From Nitrososphaerales archaeon (GTDB lineage Archaea > Thermoproteota > Nitrososphaeria > Nitrososphaerales > UBA183), in NCBI GenBank assembly GCA_030042335.1, contig JASHZW010000102.1:1-14090 (forward strand): 14,090 nucleotides of DNA, written 5' to 3'. Under the pieces are notes generated by a model. That model saw only the letters and a program-made list of their open reading frames with translations, searched no databases and was not told where the DNA came from. The position numbers and the translations under genes are program-made. Each line of letters opens with the position of its first letter. The first letter of the stretch is position 1. Positions 1 to 6,780 of this stretch are shown one piece after another.

Positions 1-1613
1 AGGTCGTCGAGGTGAACGCCGTCCTCCATCTGGACGAGATGGAAGGGCAGGTGGGGGTGGGACACACGAGATGGGCGACTCATGGGGGCGTGAGCGAGGT
101 GAACGCCCATCCGCACGTCTCAAACTCGGGGGAGATAGCCGTCGTGCACAACGGGATCATAGAGAACTTCGGCGAATTGAAGAGGGAACTGGAGGACCAG
201 GGATACGTCTTCCGGAGTCAGACAGACACGGAGGTGATAGTGAACCTGCTCCAATACGGCTTCGACAGGGGTAGGGACGCCCGCGCAGCCATACTCTATA
301 CCGTGTCGCGGTTGGAGGGGACATATTCCTTTGCGGCCGTTTTCCCGGATGGGACCCTGGCCGCGGCGAGGCTCCGCGAACCGCTGATAATAGGGGTCGC
401 CAAGCACGGGCTTTTCGTCTCTAGCGACATCCTCGGCTTCCTCGAGCAGACGGACAGGGTGGTCTACATCGACAACCAGCAGTTCGTAATGATGCGAGGA
501 GGCAGGCTCCTGATAGCCGACTTCGATGGGAGGCTCGTCCACCAGGAGCTCGTAAGGGTGGCAGACGAGATACGCGACGCCGACAGGGGTGATTATGTCC
601 ACTACACCCTGAAGGAGATATTCGAGCAGCCCAGAGCAGTGGTAAGAACGGCAGAGAAGATAGCGCCGGTAGCCGCGCAGGCCGCTGAGATGATCAGGAC
701 CGCAGACCACGTCTACCTGACCGGGAGCGGCAGCAGCTTCCATGCCGCGCTTGTGGGGAAGTATCTGTTCTCCAAGTACGGCGGGGTCAGCACGGAGACG
801 ATCATAGCGAGCGAGGCGAGGTTCGCCCCACAGCCGTTCAGCTCGTCTTCGGTGATGCTGGCGATATCGCAGAGCGGAGAGAGCGCCGACGTCCTGGAAG
901 CGGCGACGATGGCCAAGGAGAAGGGTGCGAGACTCCTCTCGATCGTGAACGTCCCGACATCGTCGCTCGCAAGGATGTCTTCTCTCGCCATCAATCTCGC
1001 ATGCGGCCCGGAGATAGGGGTCGCGGCCACGAAGAGCTTCACGTCGCAGCTCGTCGCGCTCCACACCGTCGCGCAGATTCTGGGAGGGAACGGCTCCGTC
1101 CAGTCGTTCGAGCTTGTCGCCAAGCAGATGTCAGAGGTTCTCCAGAACCACAGCAAGGTGAGCGCGCTCGCGGAGAGGATGGCGCCGCTCTCGGATGTCT
1201 ACATCCTGGGTACAGGCGTCCACTACTGCGTCGCCGCAGAGGGGTCCCTCAAGATCAAGGAACTCGCATACGTACACGCCGAGGCGCTCCCGGGTGGGGA
1301 ACTCAAGCACGGACCACTCGCGTTGCTAGACTCCAACAGCTTCGTCATCGTGCTCAACCCTTCCGATGTCACCCATCGCAATGTCGTCGCGGGGGCGCAC
1401 GAGGTCAGGGCCCGCGGTGCGAAGGTCGTTGGGATATCGGATATCCCCAGTGACACCTACGATTACTGGATTAACATCCCGGGAACCTCGGAGGAGCTAT
1501 ACCCCATGCTCGAGGTGATACCCATGCAGCTGCTGGCGTATCACATGGCCGTCCGCCGGAACACGAACCCGGACTATCCAAGAAATCTTGCGAAGTCCGT
1601 GACGGTAAAGTAA
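1..1613 (+). CDS. glmS: Glutamine--fructose-6-phosphate aminotransferase (isomerizing), 5' partial
   Basis: This enzyme makes glucosamine-6-phosphate from fructose-6-phosphate and glutamine, the entry step to UDP-GlcNAc and surface glycans, in the cytoplasm. The frame enters at base 3 and is open to the edge. By comparison with E. coli GlmS about 55-65 N-terminal residues, including the catalytic Cys1, lie outside the window. The glutaminase part shows HTRWATHG, NAHPH, HNGIIENF and TDTEVI. Two SIS (sugar isomerase) domains follow, with LTGSGSSFHAA in the first and ILGTGVHYCVAAEGSLKIKE plus GGELKHGPLALLD in the second. The C-terminal tail LAKSVTVK keeps the lysine that forms part of the isomerase site in E. 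coli GlmS; the usual last Glu is Lys here. The gene stops 114 bases before the next likely start. Family assignment is very secure. Confidence 0.97.
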   Translation, partial: VVEVNAVLHLDEMEGQVGVGHTRWATHGGVSEVNAHPHVSNSGEIAVVHNGIIENFGELKRELEDQGYVFRSQTDTEVIVNLLQYGFDRGRDARAAILYTVSRLEGTYSFAAVFPDGTLAAARLREPLIIGVAKHGLFVSSDILGFLEQTDRVVYIDNQQFVMMRGGRLLIADFDGRLVHQELVRVADEIRDADRGDYVHYTLKEIFEQPRAVVRTAEKIAPVAAQAAEMIRTADHVYLTGSGSSFHAALVGKYLFSKYGGVSTETIIASEARFAPQPFSSSSVMLAISQSGESADVLEAATMAKEKGARLLSIVNVPTSSLARMSSLAINLACGPEIGVAATKSFTSQLVALHTVAQILGGNGSVQSFELVAKQMSEVLQNHSKVSALAERMAPLSDVYILGTGVHYCVAAEGSLKIKELAYVHAEALPGGELKHGPLALLDSNSFVIVLNPSDVTHRNVVAGAHEVRARGAKVVGISDIPSDTYDYWINIPGTSEELYPMLEVIPMQLLAYHMAVRRNTNPDYPRNLAKSVTVK

Positions 1614-1702
1614 CGTGGAAGACGGCTACAGTGCTTTCTTACGCCGCTATGTTAGCATATGGTTATGGGGCGGCATCCGCCACTCACTCGCGGATTGAAC
1701 GA

Positions 1703-1708
1703 TTTAAT
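1703..1708 (+). promoter_or_regulatory. TATA-like box for the small zinc protein
   Basis: TTTAAT is centred about 23 bases before a GTG start at 1728. The spacing is slightly short for an archaeal TATA box, but it would fit a leaderless transcript starting at or next to that GTG. This is one reason the downstream start is preferred. It is a pattern match only. Confidence 0.35.
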
Positions 1709-1727
1709 CCCGAGGTTGGACAACCGA

Positions 1728-1925
1728 GTGAAGACTGTCTCCATCGAACTCAAGACCACTTCCCCTGACCATATAGTCAGGAGATGCGGTTTCTGCGAAG
1801 CAGAGGTCGCCCTGGAAGCTGGAGACGTGACGTATGGAGGGGACTGGTATCACGCGGCGTGCTGGATTCTAGCCGAACCCGAGCTCAGGGCTACCGGCCG
1901 CCAAGGCCCGGGAGTGCCAGCGTGA
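1728..1925 (+). CDS. Small CxxC...HxxC zinc-binding protein of unknown function
   Basis: I do not recognise a named family. From the GTG at 1728 the product is 65 residues. It has Cys20-x2-Cys23 and then His42-x2-Cys45, a spacing that would hold one zinc ion in a treble-clef or half-LIM-like fold. The stretch GDVTYGGDWYHAACW resembles the second half of many small zinc fingers that bind nucleic acid or protein. The frame is open further up to an ATG at 1659 (88 residues), with another ATG at 1665. The extra 23 residues look unstructured, and a TATA-like box lies inside them, so I favour 1728. It follows glmS on the same strand but probably has its own promoter. The C-terminal tail from about residue 50 is low in structure. 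No function can be given. Confidence 0.6.
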   Translation: MKTVSIELKTTSPDHIVRRCGFCEAEVALEAGDVTYGGDWYHAACWILAEPELRATGRQGPGVPA

Positions 1926-1957
1926 CCTGTGGCTACTGAAAAATCGCCCGTTATTCT

Positions 1958-1965
1958 CATATATC
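1958..1965 (+). promoter_or_regulatory. TATA-like box for the GvpD/KaiC-like ATPase
   Basis: CATATATC is centred about 26 bases before the ATG at 1988. This is the archaeal TATA spacing for a leaderless mRNA. No Shine-Dalgarno-like sequence precedes the ATG. Confidence 0.55.
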
Positions 1966-1987
1966 AAATGTCGAACTGCATAAGCGA

Positions 1988-3301
1988 ATGAGTGGCGGAC
2001 CGGAACAGTCTCCAAGTGGCGATCTCCCAGCCGCGCTTCCTCAGGAGTTAGCGGACTTCCTCTCAGCAGGGGGCCGTTCCCTGATGATCAAGGGGGGCGC
2101 AGGTACAGGAAAGACCACCCTCTCGCTGGCCCTGATAAGTGTCCTAGGAGCCATCAAGAACTTCCTCTACCTCTCGACCAGAGAGTCGCCCTCGCTCTTC
2201 ATCAGAGACCATCCTTGGCTAGTCAAGAGTCAGGAACAGGGCCGGAAGGGTTCATCGAAGCGGTCCGACGAGCACCTTCCCACCGGCTTCATCGATGCGA
2301 GGCTCGACGAGCCCACGCAACTATTCGAGCGCGTCACGAGCCAGCTCATGGACGCCACCTCACCACTGATAGTGATAGACACGCTCGACGCCATGCACGA
2401 CTACATCGGGAGCAAGGTCCTCAGGACCAACGTGAGGGTGCTACAGACCTGGTGCGAGAGGGCAGGGGCAAGGCTCATCGTTACGATGGAGGATCCGGAC
2501 TCCGCTGTCCTGGATTCGCTCATGGACGGGGTGGTGGTGCTGAGGCAGAAGATCGTTGAGAGCAGGAGGCTCAGGCAGATAGAACTCGTGAAGCTCCTCG
2601 GCTCCAGGATAACCAGGCCATCATACTTCTTCACCCTGAACGAGGGCCGCTTCAGGGCCTTTTCTGAGCCGGCGCAGGACGCGTTCGCTATCCCGGCCCG
2701 CGGGTCTCACGTCGCCGGAGTCGCGCATGGGAGGAAGGACCCGGGCTTCCTTTCTACCGGGCACGGCCGGCTGGACGCAGCCATAGGTGGGGGCCTACCC
2801 TTGGGCGCGGTCTCCACACTGGAACTGGGCGAAGGAGTGGACCCCCGGATCGGCGCGATACTCTTGGCGGACATAGCGGCGGCGTCCCCGGACGAGGGAG
2901 AGGTGCTGCTCGGCCCGATGGGCGAGCAGGAAGAGCCGTTCCTCGACAACTACCTGAAGCTCCTTCCGGAGGCTGTCAGGGGTAGGCTGAGACGCCTCGA
3001 CGGAGGCGATGAGCGCAAGCCCGGCGGTCCGGTCCTGGCCATAGTCGACGGAGCGTCGGATGACGCCGTGGCGAAATGCGCGGTCGCGGCTCGTTCGACT
3101 CGGGGCGCGGCGGTCGTGCTCATAAGGGAGGGGGAGAAAAGGTCGTCACTCGCGTCCCGCCTAGCGGCCTCGAGGATGAAGCTGTACTACCTGGCGGGGA
3201 CGATAATGCTTGCGGCGGAGTCGCCCTTCTCACAGTTCATAGGGGTGGATGTCGTCAACTCTGACGGGGTTCCGGTCCTCGACATGGAGCCCATCGTCTG
3301 A
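1988..3301 (+). CDS. GvpD/KaiC-like RecA-fold ATPase with degenerate second domain
   Basis: This 437-residue protein looks like a two-domain RecA-fold ATPase of the KaiC/GvpD type. The N-terminal domain has a full Walker A motif, GGAGTGKT (residues 36-43), and a Walker B strand PLIVID (126-131). The run after Walker A (NFLYLSTRESPSLF) and the opening LPQELADFL resemble GvpD, the gas-vesicle regulator with a P-loop. The second domain begins near residue 253 (LSTGHGRLDAAIGGGLPLG), which matches the start of a KaiC module. The place where its P-loop should follow reads LELGEGVDPRIGA and has no GK[TS]. Its Walker B position is VLAIVDGAS. The second site has therefore probably lost ATP hydrolysis and may serve in assembly or partner binding. 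No gvpA-like gene is seen here, so a gas-vesicle role is not implied; a regulatory or signalling role is inferred. The ATG start is backed by a TATA box 26 bases upstream. The gene converges with a response regulator, with three bases between the stop codons. Confidence 0.75.
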   Translation: MSGGPEQSPSGDLPAALPQELADFLSAGGRSLMIKGGAGTGKTTLSLALISVLGAIKNFLYLSTRESPSLFIRDHPWLVKSQEQGRKGSSKRSDEHLPTGFIDARLDEPTQLFERVTSQLMDATSPLIVIDTLDAMHDYIGSKVLRTNVRVLQTWCERAGARLIVTMEDPDSAVLDSLMDGVVVLRQKIVESRRLRQIELVKLLGSRITRPSYFFTLNEGRFRAFSEPAQDAFAIPARGSHVAGVAHGRKDPGFLSTGHGRLDAAIGGGLPLGAVSTLELGEGVDPRIGAILLADIAAASPDEGEVLLGPMGEQEEPFLDNYLKLLPEAVRGRLRRLDGGDERKPGGPVLAIVDGASDDAVAKCAVAARSTRGAAVVLIREGEKRSSLASRLAASRMKLYYLAGTIMLAAESPFSQFIGVDVVNSDGVPVLDMEPIV

Positions 3302-3304
3302 GCG

Positions 3305-3676
3305 CTAGCTGGTCATCCTGCTTATCTGGGTCGCCAGCTCAGAGATCGTAATAGGTTTCCTGAGGAAACCCTCGACCTTCATATTGGGAAAGAGCCTCTT
3401 GAACTCATCCGTGTAGACTTCGAAGGCGGTCAGGAAGCAGACCTTCACCGACTTGTCGAGCTTCTTGACCTCCCTGAATAACTCGAACCCGTTCATCCTG
3501 GGCATGCGTATGTCGAGGATGATCAGGTCGTACGAGCCCGGAGCATAATTCGCGAGAGCCTCGACCGGATCGTTGTATACGTCGACCTTGAACCCTCTGT
3601 GGCCAAGTCCCAGCTTCAGCGAGCTTGTGATGTCCTTTTCGTCGTCCACTATGAGGACTCGGGTGGCTGAAACCAT
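3305..3676 (-). CDS. Single-domain response regulator (receiver domain only)
   Basis: This 123-residue protein is almost entirely a CheY-like receiver domain. Visible residues are the acidic pair Asp11-Asp12, the phospho-acceptor Asp55 in LIILDIRMPRMNG, Thr83 in FLTAF, and Lys107 in LRKPI. There is no output domain, so it must act through a partner protein or as a phosphate relay, as many archaeal receivers do. The ATG at 3676 has an AT-rich box about 29 bases upstream. The nearest histidine kinase is over 5 kb away (8629-10464); pairing is possible but not shown. The gene ends tail-to-tail with the GvpD/KaiC-like ATPase. Confidence 0.93.
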   Translation of the reverse strand: MVSATRVLIVDDEKDITSSLKLGLGHRGFKVDVYNDPVEALANYAPGSYDLIILDIRMPRMNGFELFREVKKLDKSVKVCFLTAFEVYTDEFKRLFPNMKVEGFLRKPITISELATQISRMTS

Positions 3677-3700
3677 TGCCGAATGTGGCGGACTCTCGGG

Positions 3701-3710
3701 TTTTTTAATA
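3701..3710 (-). promoter_or_regulatory. TATA-like box for the response regulator
   Basis: On the minus strand TATTAAAAAA is centred about 29 bases before the ATG at 3676. This gives a leaderless or nearly leaderless transcript. Confidence 0.5.
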
Positions 3711-3738
3711 GTTGTCGGAAAGTGGCTACATATGATTG

Positions 3739-4374
3739 TCAGGCCTCGACCGTGACCTGACCGCTCATCCAGGGATAGTTCTCGTCGAAATACGAGTAGT
3801 TCCCGGCCGTGGTGAAGTTGTAGGTGAAGGTCCCTCCTGGAGCAATCTGGCCGGAGTTGAAGGGTTCGAGGGCAGAGGTGGATGTCACTGTGTGATACAC
3901 ATTGTCCTCGTTGATCCAGGTGACGGTATTGTTCACCCCGAGGACGACCACTATCAGGTCGGGGTCGTATCCCTTGGAGGCGCCATCTGAAGCCGCCGAA
4001 CCTGCCGGTATAGTCACGACGGGGACCAGGGGGCCGGAGGATGTCGAGTTTCCCGTGACGGTAGAGGTTACAGTGGTGGTCACCGTCGAGGTTACCGTAT
4101 TGTCCGATGCCGAACCAGCCGTTATCGTGACGGTCTTGGTGGACGCGGCGGCAGTCGAGGTGACTGTCACGGTAACTGCGGTATCAGTGCCATTCCCGCC
4201 GCCTATGTAGGTCACGGTAGAGGTCATGGTGTAGGTGCCCTGGGGGTTCGATGCGTTCGCTATTATGATGCCCTCTACTAGGACGACCACGACCAGCACT
4301 GTTACTATGAAAACCAAGCCGTCCCGGGCCGAGATGCCTCCTGCTCGGCGGGCTCGGTCCAAAGAGGTCTTCAT
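3739..4374 (-). CDS. Membrane-anchored cupredoxin-like protein with altered copper site
   Basis: The 211-residue product has a short basic N-terminus, one membrane segment (about residues 19-40), a Thr/Ser/Val-rich linker (about 47-115, with runs such as TVTSTVTTTVTSTVT), and a C-terminal cupredoxin domain (about 117-211). The domain fold is shown by VTIPAGSA, IVVVLGVNNTVTWINEDNVYHTVTS and GTFTYNFTTAGNYSYF. Archaeal blue copper domains usually end Y-x-C-x-x-H-P-x-M. Here the segment is YFDENYPWMSG, so the Cys position is Asp197 and the His position is Tyr200. Only His161 and Met203 remain of the expected four ligands. It is probably exported with the domain outside the cell. It may no longer carry type 1 copper and might bind metal differently or act structurally. 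The ATG start has a TTAGCTAA box about 27 bases upstream. A relative with the same layout begins at 13707. Confidence 0.85.
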   Translation of the reverse strand: MKTSLDRARRAGGISARDGLVFIVTVLVVVVLVEGIIIANASNPQGTYTMTSTVTYIGGGNGTDTAVTVTVTSTAAASTKTVTITAGSASDNTVTSTVTTTVTSTVTGNSTSSGPLVPVVTIPAGSAASDGASKGYDPDLIVVVLGVNNTVTWINEDNVYHTVTSTSALEPFNSGQIAPGGTFTYNFTTAGNYSYFDENYPWMSGQVTVEA

Positions 4375-4397
4375 CGTCCCATGTGGAGGCTACCCGC

Positions 4398-4405
4398 TTA
4401 GCTAA
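4398..4405 (-). promoter_or_regulatory. TATA-like box for the cupredoxin-like gene
   Basis: The palindrome TTAGCTAA is centred about 27 bases before the ATG at 4374, the spacing seen for other genes in this window. Confidence 0.35.
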
Positions 4406-4445
4406 CTGCTGGAAGATTGTTCACCGGTGAGGCCGGACCTGTCCC

Positions 4446-4623
4446 TCAGAGGGAAGGGCCAGTACCCGGAAGCTCCGTACCACCCATCGGCGGAGCGATA
4501 CCCTGTTCCACGTCGTGCTTCTCGAAGTGAATCTTCTCGTGTTTCGCCAGCGCCATCGGCATCACGGAAGGTCGCTCCGCAGATGTCGCACCTGAATTGT
4601 GGAGACGGTCTTTCCATTTCCAT
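4446..4623 (-). CDS. Small C2H2 zinc-finger protein, interrupted by a one-base frameshift
   Basis: From the ATG at 4623 the frame reads MEMERPSPQFRCDICGATF and RDAD, the first half of a C2H2 finger. The second half, ALAKHEKIHFEKHD, lies in the next frame. Dropping one base near 4552-4554 joins them into a perfect C-x2-C-x12-H-x3-H finger and a 58-residue protein ending at the TGA at 4446-4448. Left in the first frame, the ORF runs on to 4402 with an unlike, Arg/Gly-rich tail and no zinc-binding histidines. Similar one-finger proteins are common in archaea and are thought to bind DNA or regulate genes, but the role here is unknown. The break could be a real mutation or a sequence error. An upstream ATG at 4674 is also in frame, but 4623 starts nearer to the finger and has an AT-rich box 25 bases upstream. 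Confidence 0.65.
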
Positions 4624-4644
4624 GGCCGTATACAGTCGCTCAGC

Positions 4645-4651
4645 GATTAAC
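4645..4651 (-). promoter_or_regulatory. TATA-like box for the zinc-finger gene
   Basis: On the minus strand GTTAATC is centred about 25 bases before the ATG at 4623. A second AT-rich run (about 4689-4697) lies further up and could serve instead. Confidence 0.35.
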
Positions 4652-4688
4652 TGACTTGGCGCACAAAGAAACAAACGGGGCGCTAGGT

Positions 4689-4697
4689 GAAAAATTA
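4689..4697 (-). terminator. T-rich run downstream of the secreted protein gene
   Basis: The minus strand reads TAATTTTTC about 75 bases after the stop of the 536-residue protein gene. Archaeal RNA polymerase often terminates at such T-runs. The same sequence could be a promoter element of the zinc-finger gene. It lies in a 147-base gap (4624-4770) in which I see no gene. Confidence 0.25.
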
Positions 4698-4770
4698 GCG
4701 AGTAAGGCTCCAGCTCTGAATGGCCGGCCTCCTCGTACCTGTGCGGGCAGGGAACAGCCGCGGACTCATC

Positions 4771-6381
4771 TCAGCCGGTGTAGCTGTAGACAGCCACCAG
4801 CGACAGGGTCTGGGTCTCGGGCGTAACCTCGTAGTAGGCGGTGTTCGGCCCGTTCTGCCAGCTGCTGAAGGTGTATCCGTTGTATCCCGCAGCCGCGATG
4901 AGGTAGGTAGTGCCTGTGTCCAAGTAGAAGCTGGCAGGGGTGTAGGAGACCCCGTACAGGACGCCGTCCTGCCAGACGGTCACCGAAAGGCCTGTCAGCG
5001 AGGTGCCCGACGAGTCGACCGCCTGGATCGAGACGGTGGACTCTCCTTGCGGCGGAGGGGCGTCCACGTTCCTGTATATCGCTACGAGGTCGGTGTTCTT
5101 CGTGAGGAAGACGCTGATCGTCCTCGAGGTCGACCCGTCGCTCCAGTGGTCGAAGACATACGAACCGTAATCATACGCTGTGACTGTGTAGGTCGACGCA
5201 CTTCCTAGTCCTGTGAAGGTCCACGGTGTCGACCCGTTCGCAATCATGCTGCGTCCTTGGGTGACTGTGACGTAGTACCCATCGAGGTCATGCCCCGACG
5301 TGTCCTCGGCGGTCACCGAGAGCGAGACGGTCTTGGGGGGAGCACTACCGAAGGTGTAGACGTCTCCCCCATAGACCTGCTCGAGGGGGGTCGAAGCGAC
5401 CTCCGACGAGGCGGACATTGAGGGAGAGTCATAGACCTGTACGTACCCGGTTAGCGGGAAGGTGTATTCACCCACGTTCAGCAGTGACGAGCCGCCGGAC
5501 ACCGGCGCCGTGGCATAGACCTGACCCGTCTGGTTGACAAGGGCCACCGTGGTCGCGCCCGAGGGGATGTCTGTGACCGATACCGTGTTGTTCAGGGTGG
5601 CGTAGAAGTCCTGGTAGCCGCCGTAGAGGATCTGGCCGGCATACTCTGACTCCTCCTCGACGAAGAAGTTGTACGGACCGGGCATGCCAAGGTTGGTCGT
5701 GTTGGATGAATAGACTTCCTGATGGTCGAGGTAGACCGCGATGTAGTTCTGGCCGTTTGTCGCGAGGGTGCAATCCTCGGTGAGCGGCTGGTTTGAGGCC
5801 GTGTCCACCCAGAGGGGGTCGATGACCACGTCCTGAAGCTGCGTCCCGTAACCGTGCACTACTCCCCAGGTAGTCCCGCTTGGCGTCGTGATGGCGAGGC
5901 AGGTAAGGTAGTTGACCAGCTGGTTCGTGGACTGCATGTACAGCCCGGTATCGTAAAAGCCGGATACTTGGCCGGTGGAAACCGTCAGTACGGCGTGCAC
6001 CAGGTCAGCATAGGTCGGAGGGGTTACCGCGTAGAATCCAGACCACTCGCCCGAGTCGGGGGCGACTATGCCGATGTTGAGCTGGTCGGCGCTCTCATAG
6101 AAGCTGTAGTACGAGCTGGAGTTCGCGGTGCCTCCGTAGGACCAGTAGCTCCCGTTCGCCTGGAGCTGCTCCTGGGTGGCGTAGCTGTCGAGCGGGTCCG
6201 ACGCGACCAGCCCGGACTGGGCCTTGTTGATCGCAGCGACAACCTTGCCTCCCGTGCCGGTGCTCGCGCCTGCGCTCGTTGTGGACGTACCCGGTACGTG
6301 GGCAGACAGGAGCTCCACCGAGGCGAGGATCGAGACCCCAAGGACGGCGATGATGACTGCAGAGAGCAGCAGCTTCTTCAA
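4771..6381 (-). CDS. Large secreted or surface protein with two C-terminal repeats
   Basis: No named family is recognised for the main body. The 536-residue product starts with a lysine pair and a hydrophobic segment (about residues 3-22), a Sec signal peptide or anchor, then a Ser/Thr/Gly-rich spacer (31-45). Residues about 60-345 are rich in Tyr, Ser, Thr, Gly and Asn and look like beta-sandwich domains. They hold the only two cysteines (161 and 204), which could form a disulfide. Two repeats of about 85 residues follow (about 352-436 and 449-532). Each begins with a VS-[LI]-x-[VA]-x-[AV] strand plus D-[TS]-SG, and holds YVFDHWSDG or YTFSSWQNG before a final L-V-A-[IV]-Y strand. This recalls the bacterial InlB-type B-repeat in surface proteins. 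The start is TTG, because an in-frame stop lies four codons upstream. It is probably outside the cell, perhaps an adhesin or a carbohydrate-binding protein, but this is a guess. Confidence 0.8.
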   Translation of the reverse strand: MKKLLLSAVIIAVLGVSILASVELLSAHVPGTSTTSAGASTGTGGKVVAAINKAQSGLVASDPLDSYATQEQLQANGSYWSYGGTANSSSYYSFYESADQLNIGIVAPDSGEWSGFYAVTPPTYADLVHAVLTVSTGQVSGFYDTGLYMQSTNQLVNYLTCLAITTPSGTTWGVVHGYGTQLQDVVIDPLWVDTASNQPLTEDCTLATNGQNYIAVYLDHQEVYSSNTTNLGMPGPYNFFVEEESEYAGQILYGGYQDFYATLNNTVSVTDIPSGATTVALVNQTGQVYATAPVSGGSSLLNVGEYTFPLTGYVQVYDSPSMSASSEVASTPLEQVYGGDVYTFGSAPPKTVSLSVTAEDTSGHDLDGYYVTVTQGRSMIANGSTPWTFTGLGSASTYTVTAYDYGSYVFDHWSDGSTSRTISVFLTKNTDLVAIYRNVDAPPPQGESTVSIQAVDSSGTSLTGLSVTVWQDGVLYGVSYTPASFYLDTGTTYLIAAAGYNGYTFSSWQNGPNTAYYEVTPETQTLSLVAVYSYTG

Positions 6382-6451
6382 CGCTACAATCTAGCACGCG
6401 AAAGACAACTACGTTTGCGTCGAATCTCCTGAAAGAATCGTCGCGACCGCT

Positions 6452-6775
6452 CTACGCCCGCATCAGCGAGGCGCCACTGTCGATCTCGAATATCTCGAGC
6501 AGCTCGGAGTAGATGTGGGTGAACCTGGTACCCTTCTCGGTGGTCTTGTAGAGCGTGCGTCCCGAATCGCTCTCGGCTGACTCTGCAAGCCCGAACCGGA
6601 GTATGACGTCGAGGTAGTCCTGCACCTGTTTTGAGTTCAGGTTGCACTTGTACATGATGTGCGTCTTCATCGTCCAGCTGACGCAGACGTGCAGCACCAT
6701 GTTTATGATGTCGAGCGACTCTCGGTTACCCGAACCCAGCATCTTCCTGTCTCTCGTGGGCATCGCCCGCATCAT
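6452..6775 (-). CDS. Winged helix-turn-helix transcription regulator (HTH_45/ArnR1-like)
   Basis: This 107-residue protein fits the small archaeal winged-helix group. Residues about 17-65 form the helices (SLDIINMVLHVC, then THIMYKCNLNSKQVQDYLDV as the turn and recognition helix). LRFGLAESAESDSGRTLYKTTEKG forms the wing. FTHIYSELLEIFEI is a C-terminal helix that usually dimerises. Such proteins bind DNA and often act on neighbouring genes. The first ATG (6775) is five bases after the stop of the PIG-L gene, so the two are very likely cotranscribed; ATGs at 6772 and 6763 are also possible starts. Targets could include the PIG-L operon or the secreted protein gene just downstream, which is inferred from position only. 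Confidence 0.8.
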   Translation of the reverse strand: MMRAMPTRDRKMLGSGNRESLDIINMVLHVCVSWTMKTHIMYKCNLNSKQVQDYLDVILRFGLAESAESDSGRTLYKTTEKGTRFTHIYSELLEIFEIDSGASLMRA

Positions 6776-6780
6776 AGCCT

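Noticed and set aside
120..1064. Long minus-strand frame (314 codons) opposite glmS
   Set aside because: It is a shadow of the glmS codons in GC-rich DNA. The translation is Arg-rich with no domain, and the plus-strand frame is a clear, conserved enzyme.
4021..4215. Repetitive GT/AC-rich DNA that looks like a tandem repeat
   Set aside because: It is explained by the Thr/Val/Ser-rich linker codons of the cupredoxin-like gene; there is no regular repeat unit.
4720..5208. Plus-strand frame of 162 codons with an AT-rich box about 27 bases before its ATG
   Set aside because: It lies almost wholly opposite the secreted protein gene and has an Arg/Val-rich composition without motifs. The AT-rich run is more simply a terminator or a promoter element on the minus strand.
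5854..6432. Plus-strand frame of 192 codons opposite the secreted protein
   Set aside because: Arg-rich shadow with no family signature; the minus-strand gene has a signal peptide and repeats.
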